A stretch of 6,446 bases of DNA from Planctomycetota bacterium (lineage in GTDB: Bacteria; Planctomycetota; UBA1135; GCA-002686595), in assembly GCA_029259675.1 (NCBI GenBank), contig JAJDES010000194.1, positions 1-6,446 on the forward strand, written 5' to 3'. Each line of letters opens with the position of its first letter. Within the stretch, counting starts at the first letter, position 1. The position numbers and the translations under genes are program-made. Under the pieces are notes generated by a model. That model was not told the origin of the DNA and searched no databases. It worked only from the letters and a program-made list of their open reading frames with translations. Shown one piece after another: positions 1 through 5,056 of the stretch.

Positions 1-71
1 GGATCGGATCGGTGGCCTCGTTGGCCGAGAAATTGTCTGGAGAACTCGATCGCAGCGGACTTGGTCCGTAG
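1..71 (+). CDS. Possible C-terminal end of an upstream gene (partial)
   Basis: The frame beginning at base 3 is open from the window edge and ends at TAG 69-71. The 22 residues visible are IGSVASLAEKLSGELDRSGL followed by GP, which reads like an ordinary soluble, helix-forming C-terminus. It ends 55 bp before the ATG of the next gene on the same strand, so the two could share an operon. No family can be recognised from so short a tail. A second frame is also open across this region, so the choice rests on amino-acid composition and a sensible stop position only. It may equally be non-coding. Confidence 0.35.
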   Translation, partial: IGSVASLAEKLSGELDRSGLGP

Positions 72-126
72 GACGCTTCAATCGCTTCGCCATCAGGCAC
101 TTCGCTGCTAGGATTCAAGAGAGAAA

Positions 127-3006
127 ATGCTTCCGCCCAAGTTTCCCCACGCTGCGCTGCTGTACCTGGCGCCTTGCCTGTGTGGATTGGTTGCGCCCGC
201 ACATTCCGCGCATGGATTCCCCGCCCCGATTCAGGCGGCGATTCAGGAAGTGGCCGGAAACGGGCATGCGGTTGCGCAACAGGCCGAAGATCAGAGCGCT
301 GTCGATGTTGAGGCGGGCACGGAGTCGGTCGTTTCCGTGCCGCTTGCCCCCGCGCCGCTCGACTTGGAACAAGTTGCAACGAAGGAAAGTTCCTTTCGCA
401 CGACTGAGTACGGTCTGCCGGACTTGAAGCTTCTGTTGCGCGCCGGCTTGGCTCCACCCGCTGGACTGACCGCACTGCGCGCACAGGAGCGAGCTGCGAT
501 GCAGAAGTCCGCGATCAAGGACTTGTCCGCGCGCTTGGCCGGCGGCGAACGGCCGGCTTGGATTGCAGCTCTGCAGGCCGTGCTCGAGGGAGCACCCGGC
601 GGCTCGGCGCTTTGGCTGGCGGCCGCGCGCGTCGTGGGGGAACTGGGTTTGTACGAACTCGATCACACACTCACGCGCGGACTCGCTGAGGATGCCTCCG
701 CTCGCATGCAGTTGGCGTCCCAAAGATCCTTGGCCCTGTTGTACGGCGTCGCTCCCACCGTCAACGGCGAAGGGCAGCTAGAGCGCCCCTTTGAGCCGAG
801 CGCGGGAACCGGTCATCTGCTGAGCTTGCTGCGAGAAAAAGAAGTCGAGTGGCTGGCACAACGATTCGATCTTCTGGCGCGCGAGCGAGCGATGGCCACC
901 GCAGCCCTTAACGATGCCGATGCGCGCGTGCGGGCCGAGGCGGCGCGCGTGCTTGCGAAAGTTGTTGAAAAGGGCGAAGCGCCCGAACTGAATGCAATCT
1001 TGCTGCCGGGCCTGGCAAAGGAAGTGGACCCGATTGCGTTCCACACGCGACTGCAAGCACTCTTGGCAACAACGGCGGGTGAAACAGCTGATGGCGAGCG
1101 CGTGCGCTCCCTGCGTTCCGAGCTGGTGCAACTTGCGGGCGCGGCTCCCTCCGACCGATTGCTGTCCATCTCGCGCGCCTTGGCACGCCTGCCGTGGACA
1201 TTGGGACCCGAGCAACGCGAGCACGGCCTGAGCTCGGGAATCCATCACCTGATCAACCTGCTGGGTCGACTCGCCGCGGATCCCTTCAGCGATGGGGACG
1301 CGATCTTGGGCACGGTGGAAGCCCTGCGCAGCTTGGTGGACAAGGCTGGGAACGATTCCAAAATCATCGCTCAGCTAGAGCGCGGACCCCTGACCGCTTT
1401 GGTTCGCAATCCGAATCGATCGGAAAGCGAGCGCATCGCAGCTGCCGGCGTTTTGGGGCAATTGGCGCACGCTAGCGATTTGGATTGGATCCTGAGCGTT
1501 CTCTTGCGGCCGGACACAAGCGCATCGTTGCGCTATGCATTGCTGGGCACAGCAGCCGCCCTCGCCGACAAGTTGACCCCCGGCAGTCCCGAGGGGCGCG
1601 CACTTGTGCTCAATCTATTTCGCAACGCATCGGCTCCCGATGTGGACTTGCGCCGCAGGGCCCTTGCGCTACTCAACGGCGATGCGATGGGACCGCACCT
1701 GGAGGGCGAGTGGGACGAACTCTTTCGCATCCTCGCGCGCGAAACCGAACCGAAACTGCGCAGCGAAGCTTTGAGCTTGCTTCACCGCCACGGCAACCCG
1801 CGCGTGTTGGTCGCCTTGCTCCAACTGGATAGCTTCGACGAATTGGTGCGCGGCGATCCCGGTCGGGTGGTTGAGTTGGCGGGTACCATCCGCAACTTGG
1901 CCGCCGGCGGCAGCGAAGAACTCATGGGGGGCGCGCGGCGTTTGATCGCGGTGCAGGACGATACGACCCGCCGCGCACGCTTGGCCCAGGCGCTGCAACT
2001 TGCGGCCGGCTTGAACGAAACATCGGCCTCGCGCTTGAGCGCTCTCGATCATCGCGAAGTTATCGATTGGTGCTTGGAGCTAAGTGACGCAGGCGAGGAC
2101 TTGGTGGCCGTACTGGGCATCGAGTTCGTGCACCGCTTGATGGGCTTGCATTTGGGTGCCGCGGCCTTCGTGGATTCGGCCGAAATTGCAGCGGCTCAGC
2201 GCGCGAGCATCCGCGCACTACTCCTGAGCGCCCTCGCCACCGGTGGGGAATTGCAGCGCGGAAGTGAGGCCCTGGCCGAATACGAAAAAGCCCTCGTGCT
2301 GCTGGCCGAATTGCCCGAGCAACAGGCCTTTGCCGCACGCGTGCGCCGCGACCGCGCGCGCCTGGCCCTGCGCAACGGCAATCGCGTGCGCTCGCTGGCC
2401 GACTACCGCACTTTGTTGGCGCGCCCAAACGACGGACTCTTGGAACTCGTGGACCTGCGCAACGCCGCCGACCTATTGGGGGGGCGCAGCGATGCCCCGC
2501 GCCAAACCGGGGCCGTGGGCGAAGCCGCCGAACGCGCGCGCTTGGCCGCCGTCGAAGCCTTCGAAATCCTGCACGACCTGGTACAGCGTCCCGAATGGCG
2601 GCGCGAACAACCCGCCGTGCGCCTGCAGGATTTGGTGGGGTTGGGCAACCAGGCCTTGGCCAGTGGAAACCCCGCAGCCTTGCAACTGGCCCGGACCGCC
2701 TTGGCGGGCTTGCCGAGCGTGGCCCCGGCTGAAGACTCCGCCGCCAACAACGCAACGGGCGCGGCCGTCTCAGCGCAGGGCGTTGCGCCCTCCAGCGCGA
2801 GTGAATTTCCGCTTTGGTATGGCCTGGACCGTCAAGCCGATGGACTCGAACGGCTGCGCAATCTCTCCGATTCGCTCACGGCCGCGCTTCCGCCGGTCAA
2901 ACAGGCCAATCCCTCCGAGGCTGCACTCACTGGCGGCGACCCAGAGCGGGCCAAGCCGTCGGACCAAACAAAGGTCGATTCGGGCCAAGATTCGGGCAAG
3001 AACTGA
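127..3006 (+). CDS. Large secreted HEAT/TPR-like alpha-solenoid protein, function unknown
   Basis: This 959-residue protein is not recognised as a named family. Seen: residues 1-27 look like a Sec signal peptide (K5, then a hydrophobic stretch AALLYLAPCLCGLVAPA, with A25-H-S27 as a likely signal peptidase I site). No lipobox is present, so the product is probably periplasmic or exported. From about residue 90 to 570 there are repeated amphipathic helix pairs with HEAT-like spacing, for example around residues 148, 258, 432, 504 and 540 (ARVRAEAARVLAKV, LRRRALALL, KLRSEALSLL). From about 690 to 790 the helices look TPR-like (ALAEYEKALVLLAELPEQQ). The tail from about 865 is rich in Ala, Pro, Ser and Gln and probably disordered. 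There is no catalytic motif and no further transmembrane segment. Inference: a scaffold or protein-interaction role in the envelope. The ATG at 127 is preceded by AGGA (110-113) and AAGAGAG (117-123), a weak ribosome site, but it is the start that supplies the signal peptide. Confidence 0.9.
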   Translation: MLPPKFPHAALLYLAPCLCGLVAPAHSAHGFPAPIQAAIQEVAGNGHAVAQQAEDQSAVDVEAGTESVVSVPLAPAPLDLEQVATKESSFRTTEYGLPDLKLLLRAGLAPPAGLTALRAQERAAMQKSAIKDLSARLAGGERPAWIAALQAVLEGAPGGSALWLAAARVVGELGLYELDHTLTRGLAEDASARMQLASQRSLALLYGVAPTVNGEGQLERPFEPSAGTGHLLSLLREKEVEWLAQRFDLLARERAMATAALNDADARVRAEAARVLAKVVEKGEAPELNAILLPGLAKEVDPIAFHTRLQALLATTAGETADGERVRSLRSELVQLAGAAPSDRLLSISRALARLPWTLGPEQREHGLSSGIHHLINLLGRLAADPFSDGDAILGTVEALRSLVDKAGNDSKIIAQLERGPLTALVRNPNRSESERIAAAGVLGQLAHASDLDWILSVLLRPDTSASLRYALLGTAAALADKLTPGSPEGRALVLNLFRNASAPDVDLRRRALALLNGDAMGPHLEGEWDELFRILARETEPKLRSEALSLLHRHGNPRVLVALLQLDSFDELVRGDPGRVVELAGTIRNLAAGGSEELMGGARRLIAVQDDTTRRARLAQALQLAAGLNETSASRLSALDHREVIDWCLELSDAGEDLVAVLGIEFVHRLMGLHLGAAAFVDSAEIAAAQRASIRALLLSALATGGELQRGSEALAEYEKALVLLAELPEQQAFAARVRRDRARLALRNGNRVRSLADYRTLLARPNDGLLELVDLRNAADLLGGRSDAPRQTGAVGEAAERARLAAVEAFEILHDLVQRPEWRREQPAVRLQDLVGLGNQALASGNPAALQLARTALAGLPSVAPAEDSAANNATGAAVSAQGVAPSSASEFPLWYGLDRQADGLERLRNLSDSLTAALPPVKQANPSEAALTGGDPERAKPSDQTKVDSGQDSGKN

Positions 3007-3042
3007 GTTGCCGGTCTGTTTGGATGCCCGTTGCAAGCTTGG

Positions 3043-3069
3043 CTGCTCGCCGCGAAAAAGCGGCCGCAG
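3043..3069 (+). terminator. Hairpin downstream of the HEAT/TPR gene, possible weak terminator
   Basis: CTGC (3043-3046) and GCCGC (3049-3053) pair with GCGGC (3060-3064) and GCAG (3066-3069). This gives a 9-bp GC-rich stem with a small TC/C internal loop and a GAAAAA apical loop. It starts 37 bp after the TGA of the 959-residue gene. No T-tract follows, so it is not a classical intrinsic terminator. It could be a mRNA 3'-end stabiliser or a Rho-assisted stop. Confidence 0.3.
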
Positions 3070-3102
3070 AAAAGTATCTCAACCAGATTTCGCATCCATC
3101 CC

Positions 3103-3130
3103 TTGCAAGTCAGCCCAAGGTGACGACAAT
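3103..3130 (+). promoter_or_regulatory. Candidate promoter of the initiator tRNA gene
   Basis: TTGCAA (3103-3108) and GACAAT (3125-3130) each match the sigma-70 -35 and -10 consensus at 4 of 6 positions, separated by 16 bp. The -10 is followed directly by GCCCCCCC. Such a GC-rich discriminator is known at stable-RNA promoters under stringent control. A start near 3137 would give a short 5' leader before the mature tRNA end at 3146. This was picked by eye and no start-site data exist. Confidence 0.4.
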
Positions 3131-3145
3131 GCCCCCCCGAAACGG

Positions 3146-3222
3146 CGCGGGGTGGAGCAGTCTGGCAGCTCGTCGGGCTCATAACCCGGAGGTCGTAGGT
3201 TCGAATCCTACCCCCGCTACCA
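3146..3222 (+). tRNA. Initiator tRNA-fMet (CAT anticodon)
   Basis: The 77 nt fold into a full cloverleaf. Positions 2-7 of the acceptor strand CGCGGGG pair with CCCCGC, the D stem is GAGC/GCTC, the anticodon stem is TCGGG/CCCGG around the loop CTCATAA (anticodon 3180-3182), and the T arm is GTAGG-TTCGAAT-CCTAC. A73 and an encoded CCA follow. It is an initiator rather than an elongator tRNA-Met because position 1 does not pair with 72 (C1 against U72), there are three G:C pairs at the base of the anticodon stem, and the D stem has A11:U24. These are the established features for formylation, P-site entry and exclusion from EF-Tu. The usual bacterial mismatch is C1-A72; here it is C1-U72. The 3' half from G3175 onward is duplicated at 4838, consistent with use as an integration site. 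Confidence 0.97.
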
Positions 3223-3269
3223 CCGTTCAAAAGAGGATCTGGCCCTTCCCGGCCGGGTCCTTTTTTTGT
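3175..3269 (+). repeat. Left direct repeat (putative att site) over the tRNA 3' half and terminator
   Basis: These 95 bp match 4838-4932 at 94 positions; the only difference is C3223 against T4886, one base after the tRNA CCA. The repeat starts inside the 5' strand of the anticodon stem (GGG), then covers the anticodon loop, T arm, acceptor 3' strand, CCA and the whole terminator. It stops just after the T-tract. A repeat that starts in the anticodon arm and runs past the tRNA 3' end is the usual signature of tyrosine-recombinase integration into a tRNA gene. Left and right flanks diverge abruptly at both ends. Confidence 0.9.
3235..3267 (+). terminator. Intrinsic terminator of the tRNA-fMet gene
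   Basis: GGATCTGGCC (3235-3244) pairs with GGCCGGGTCC (3251-3260) through ten consecutive pairs, two of them G-U, around the loop CTTCCC. Seven Ts follow (3261-3267). It begins 13 nt after the tRNA CCA end. The two G-U pairs become A-C mismatches on the opposite strand, so the element is oriented for plus-strand termination. Confidence 0.93.
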
Positions 3270-3880
3270 GCCCCAGAGGCTGAAAGTACCTCGTCGTGTA
3301 CCCCGCGGCACGTGTCGTTGAGAAAGGTGCTCGCCTGGATCCGCATCTGGTGGCCCACGATGGTCAGACTCAAGAAGTGAGGTACGGCCTATTTCCTCCA
3401 GTGGTACAAGGGCAGTCCCAAGTGCCGCTGCAGCCTGCATCCCGACTCCCTTTAGCTTGCGAAGTAGAAGCTCCCCCTGTTCGAGTCGGCCGGGTTTCGG
3501 GCGAGGGCTGCACCCTGCCGACCTAGTCACCTGTGGGACAGTTCGTCGCCGGCTTCATCGAGCACATGCGGGCGTACAGCGCAGAGCGTTCTTGAAAGCG
3601 CGATCAACTTTGTGTGCCGATTGCAGTGGACACTATCCTGGCCGGGATCCATCCGCTCGCCTCGTATTGCGCGGCCAACGGTTCCGGGGGGGCTCGACCG
3701 CAAGCGGCAGGTGCTGAGGATTGGGCGGGGCCCGTCGAGGTGATGGCCGCTCATGCTGCGGTACCAGGCGCTCGCCTCCCCGATCTAGTCTTCACCTATC
3801 TGGGATGCGCCTAAGTCTTTTTCAGGAAATACTTTGCGATGCATGTGTGCAGCCCTGCGGCATTCTGCTGTGGACGCACC
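3270..3880. other. Gene-poor left part of the element; no recognisable gene
   Basis: About 600 bp between the left repeat and the higBA promoter. Several short frames exist (for instance 3296-3526 and 3614-3814 on plus, 3527-3754 on minus), but none has a good ribosome site or a recognisable domain. One frame reads GQFVAGFIEHMRAYSAERS at 3536-3592, meets TGA at 3593-3595, then stays open to the stop at 3812-3814. Another, at about 3384-3446, reads TAYFLQWYKGSPKCRCSLH and more before TAG. These interrupted protein-like stretches could be decayed coding sequence, perhaps of the missing integrase, but that is a guess. Nothing here supports a tRNA, CRISPR array or IS terminal repeats. Confidence 0.5.
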
Positions 3881-3882
3881 TC

Positions 3883-3909
3883 TAGCGAAATCGCAATATT
3901 GCTATACAT
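3883..3909 (+). promoter_or_regulatory. higBA promoter with overlapping operator-like inverted repeat
   Basis: TAGCGAAATCG (3883-3893) and CAATATTGCTA (3894-3904) form a 22-bp inverted repeat matching at 8 of 11 positions per arm, with a perfect 10-bp palindrome GCAATATTGC at 3893-3902 in its right part. It overlaps TGCTATACA (3900-3908), which resembles an extended -10 (TGn followed by a TATAAT-like hexamer). No good -35 is seen, as is common at extended -10 promoters. It is a locally AT-rich patch just before the toxin Shine-Dalgarno site. HigA-type XRE antitoxins are known to repress their own operon by binding palindromes at the promoter, so this is the expected HigA operator. Binding itself is inferred. 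Confidence 0.55.
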
Positions 3910-3911
3910 TT

Positions 3912-3918
3912 GGAGGAG
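3912..3918 (+). promoter_or_regulatory. Strong Shine-Dalgarno that fixes the toxin GTG start
   Basis: GGAGGAG lies 7 nt before the GTG at 3926. This decides in favour of the 3926 frame over the overlapping open frame that begins at 3910, for which this site would be internal. Confidence 0.8.
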
Positions 3919-3925
3919 TTGAGCA

Positions 3926-4315
3926 GTGCCCCAAACCGAAGTGATCTTCTACCAGGAGCCGACGGGCAAGGCCCCGGTCGTGGACTGGCTGAAGAAGCTG
4001 AAGAAGAAGGACAAGCGAGGCTTTGCCAAGTGTGCAGCGCTCATCAAACGACTCTCTCAGGAAGGCCACGAGCTGCGTCGACCAGCAGCGGACTTCCTCC
4101 GCGACGGAATCTACGAGCTGCGCGCGCGGAGGGGGAAGGTGAACTATCGGCTCCTGTACTTTTTCCACGGGCAGAACGCCGCGGTGCTCGACCACGCGCT
4201 GTCGAAGGAAGCGGGGATCCCGGCTGCGGACTTGAGGCGAGCCCTCGACCGGAAGGCGAATTTCGAAGCGGACCCCGAAGCACACACCTACGAAGAGGCG
4301 ACGAACAATGACTAA
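3926..4315 (+). CDS. higB: HigB-type toxin, RelE superfamily / phage-derived Gp49-like
   Basis: This 129-residue protein matches the Gp49-like HigB family in length and layout. An N-terminal strand (EVIFYQEPTGKAPVVDWL, residues 5-22) is followed by a Lys-rich helix (23-30). Next comes the family core GHELRRPAADFLRDGIYELR (47-66), the strand RGKVNYRLLYFFHGQNAAVL (69-88), and a C-terminal segment ALSKEAGIPAADLRRAL (91-107) that stands where other members read F.KK..tP..EI..A. Known for the family: ribosome-dependent mRNA cleavage at the A site, using basic and aromatic residues of the RelE fold; R66, R69, K71 and R75 are plausible equivalents here. The start is GTG at 3926 behind a near-perfect GGAGGAG. 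The gene overlaps the next one by 8 bp (4308-4315), so translation is coupled. The toxin-first order is typical of higBA. The symbol marks family membership; activity is inferred. Confidence 0.88.
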   Translation: MPQTEVIFYQEPTGKAPVVDWLKKLKKKDKRGFAKCAALIKRLSQEGHELRRPAADFLRDGIYELRARRGKVNYRLLYFFHGQNAAVLDHALSKEAGIPAADLRRALDRKANFEADPEAHTYEEATNND

Positions 4316-4640
4316 GAAGAAGGCCAAAAAGAAGACCAAGAACGCGGTTGAGATCGTAGACCAGTTGGTCGGCAACGATACCGAGCTTCGGAGCGCGATC
4401 GAGGAGGAGACGGTCAACTCTCGCGTGGCCAGCCTTCTCTACACCGCTCGCTCCGAAGCCGGCCTGAGCCAGAAGGAGTTGGCCAGGCTCATTGGCTCGA
4501 AGCAGTCCGTAATCGCGCGGCTGGAGAGTGCCGACTACGAAGGACATTCGCTCTCTATGCTCATCCGCATCGCCGAGGCTCTCAACAACCGGCTCGTGAT
4601 CAATCTCGTGCCGCGCGACGGGGCCCGTCAGTCGGCGTAG
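4308..4640 (+). CDS. higA: HigA-type antitoxin, XRE-family helix-turn-helix
   Basis: The 110-residue product starts with a very basic segment (MTKKKAKKKTK). A helical linker follows (12-37), then a Cro/C1-type XRE domain at about residues 38-95. Its helix-turn-helix is LSQKELARLIG (53-63) plus recognition helix SKQSVIARLES (64-74). A following LSMLIRIAEAL helix (82-92) leads into a short beta-like end LVINLVP. This is the usual shape of antitoxins paired with Gp49-like toxins. Role by family: it binds and neutralises the toxin, and with it represses the operon, probably at the inverted repeat at 3883-3904. The ATG lies inside the toxin's final codons, 9 nt after an AGAGG site (4294-4298), giving coupled translation with the toxin. 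No terminator is evident directly after the TAG; the next is at 4898. Confidence 0.9.
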   Translation: MTKKKAKKKTKNAVEIVDQLVGNDTELRSAIEEETVNSRVASLLYTARSEAGLSQKELARLIGSKQSVIARLESADYEGHSLSMLIRIAEALNNRLVINLVPRDGARQSA

Positions 4641-4837
4641 CACTGGCGAGCGCACACGATTTCCGTTGTTCCCACCCCGGTAAATCGCGGGCGTCGCGAC
4701 TTGTACCTGTGGTGTACCCCAAGTGCCGGACGAATAGGGGACAGATGGGGCGCATGCGCAAGTCGCAGCGGAGTCGCATCTGCCGCTTCCCACGGCAAGT
4801 TTCGACAGCTGCGCAAGTTCTCGGATTCAAGTCGAAA
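4641..4837. other. Right end of the element, non-coding, with short repeats
   Basis: About 200 bp between higA and the right repeat, with no credible gene. It contains a 9-bp direct repeat TGCGCAAGT (4755-4763 and 4810-4818), a 7-bp repeat AGTCGCA (4761-4767 and 4772-4778) and the 10-bp palindrome GCGCATGCGC (4750-4759). GTGTACCCC (4712-4720) also occurs near the left end at 3296-3304. Clustered short repeats beside an attachment site are what recombinase arm-type or excisionase sites look like, but the assignment is speculative. Confidence 0.35.
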
Positions 4838-4885
4838 GGGCTCATAACCCGGAGGTCGTAGGTTCGAATCCTACCCCCGCTACCA
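4838..4885 (+). pseudogene. Orphan 3' half of tRNA-fMet
   Basis: The 48 bp equal positions 3175-3222 of the intact tRNA without change: most of the anticodon stem-loop, the variable region, T arm, acceptor 3' strand and ACCA. There is no D arm or acceptor 5' strand upstream, so it cannot form a tRNA. It marks the distal end of the insertion. Confidence 0.9.
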
Positions 4886-4897
4886 TCGTTCAAAAGA

Positions 4898-4930
4898 GGA
4901 TCTGGCCCTTCCCGGCCGGGTCCTTTTTTT
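4898..4930 (+). terminator. Second copy of the tRNA terminator
   Basis: Identical to 3235-3267: GGATCTGGCC and GGCCGGGTCC stem with two G-U pairs, loop CTTCCC, then seven Ts. It lies downstream of higBA in the same orientation, 257 bp after the antitoxin stop. It could end the higBA transcript and stop read-through into the convergent kelch gene. Confidence 0.9.
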
Positions 4931-5056
4931 GTTGGCTTCGCGAAGCCGCAAGTGTGCGGACGTCGGGGGCCTGTCAGGATTCTACGCACTAAAGGGTCGG
5001 GATCCCGTTTCGCACGGGGCTCGACGGCCGCCGGGCGGACTTGGGGCTCCATGCCC
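4931..5056. other. Convergent intergenic region with palindromes
   Basis: The 126 bp between the right repeat and the stop of the minus-strand kelch gene hold no gene. A perfect 14-bp palindrome GGCTTCGCGAAGCC lies at 4934-4947. A palindrome CGGGATCCCG is at 4998-5007, overlapping a small hairpin CCCGT/ACGGG (5004-5018). On the minus strand the hairpin at 5004-5018 might form a 3' end for the kelch mRNA, but it has no T-tract. Convergence with the tRNA-side terminator is the clearer insulating feature. Confidence 0.4.

Larger units (their letters stand above)
3175..4837. mobile_element. Putative 1.66-kb mini-element integrated in tRNA-fMet, carrying higBA
   Basis: The element is defined by the 95-bp direct repeats at 3175-3269 and 4838-4932, 1663 bp apart. 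The left copy completes a functional tRNA-fMet gene. The right copy is an orphan tRNA 3' half with its terminator, as left behind when an element enters a tRNA gene. The only convincing cargo is a HigB-HigA type toxin-antitoxin operon at 3926-4640. No reading frame in the interval is long enough for an integrase (normally 300-450 residues), and none shows a recognisable recombinase motif. Inference: an integrase-deleted remnant, or a passenger mobilised in trans. The alternative is a tandem tRNA-fMet duplication whose second 5' half was lost. That explains the repeat but less naturally the toxin-antitoxin cargo and the anticodon-arm boundary. Boundaries follow the convention of one repeat copy plus the unique DNA. 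Confidence 0.7.
4838..4932 (+). repeat. Right direct repeat (putative att site)
   Basis: This is the second copy of the 95-bp repeat at 3175-3269 (94 of 95 identical). To its left the sequence (AAGTCGAAA before GGG) is unrelated to the tRNA 5' half. To its right the two copies diverge directly after the shared GT that follows the T-tract. If the element integrated in the usual manner, this copy holds the original chromosomal tRNA 3' end, and the left copy came in with the element. Confidence 0.88.

Noticed and set aside
2060..2755. Minus-strand open frame of 231 codons inside the HEAT/TPR gene
   Set aside because: Almost only Arg, Pro, Ala and Gly, which is typical of the complement of a high-GC gene. 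No start signal.
2243..3184. Plus-strand open frame of 313 codons overlapping the HEAT/TPR gene
   Set aside because: Composition is dominated by Trp, Arg, Pro and Cys from frame-shifted GC-rich codons, and it runs into the tRNA gene. It is a shadow of the 127-3006 frame.
2832..3530. Minus-strand open frame of 232 codons across the tRNA
   Set aside because: Its middle reads GGRIRTYDLRVMSP, which is simply the antisense translation of tRNA-fMet and a well-known source of spurious database proteins. It crosses a functional RNA gene and its terminator.
3614..3814. Small plus-strand frame of 66 codons as an independent gene
   Set aside because: GTG start without a ribosome site and no recognised family. 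It may be part of a decayed gene, so it is described within the gene-poor region and not called.
3910..4311. Open frame overlapping the toxin gene in another frame
   Set aside because: The GGAGGAG site at 3912-3918 would lie inside this frame, while it is ideally placed for the GTG at 3926. The 3926 frame also gives a clear RelE/HigB-type protein.
4044..4793. Minus-strand open frame of 249 codons opposite higBA
   Set aside because: Antisense shadow of two well-supported genes, with no recognisable domain.
3175..4932. Insertion sequence or composite transposon
   Set aside because: The ends are direct repeats equal to a tRNA 3' half, not terminal inverted repeats. No transposase-like frame or short target duplication is visible.
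4934..4947. 14-bp perfect palindrome as an intrinsic terminator
   Set aside because: On the plus strand no T-tract follows. On the minus strand it is followed by a run of As. It is noted only as a palindrome.
4600..5052. Minus-strand open frame of 150 codons
   Set aside because: It contains the same GGRIRTYDLRVMSP string, from the antisense of the orphan tRNA half, and runs through the terminator. It has no ribosome site or domain.
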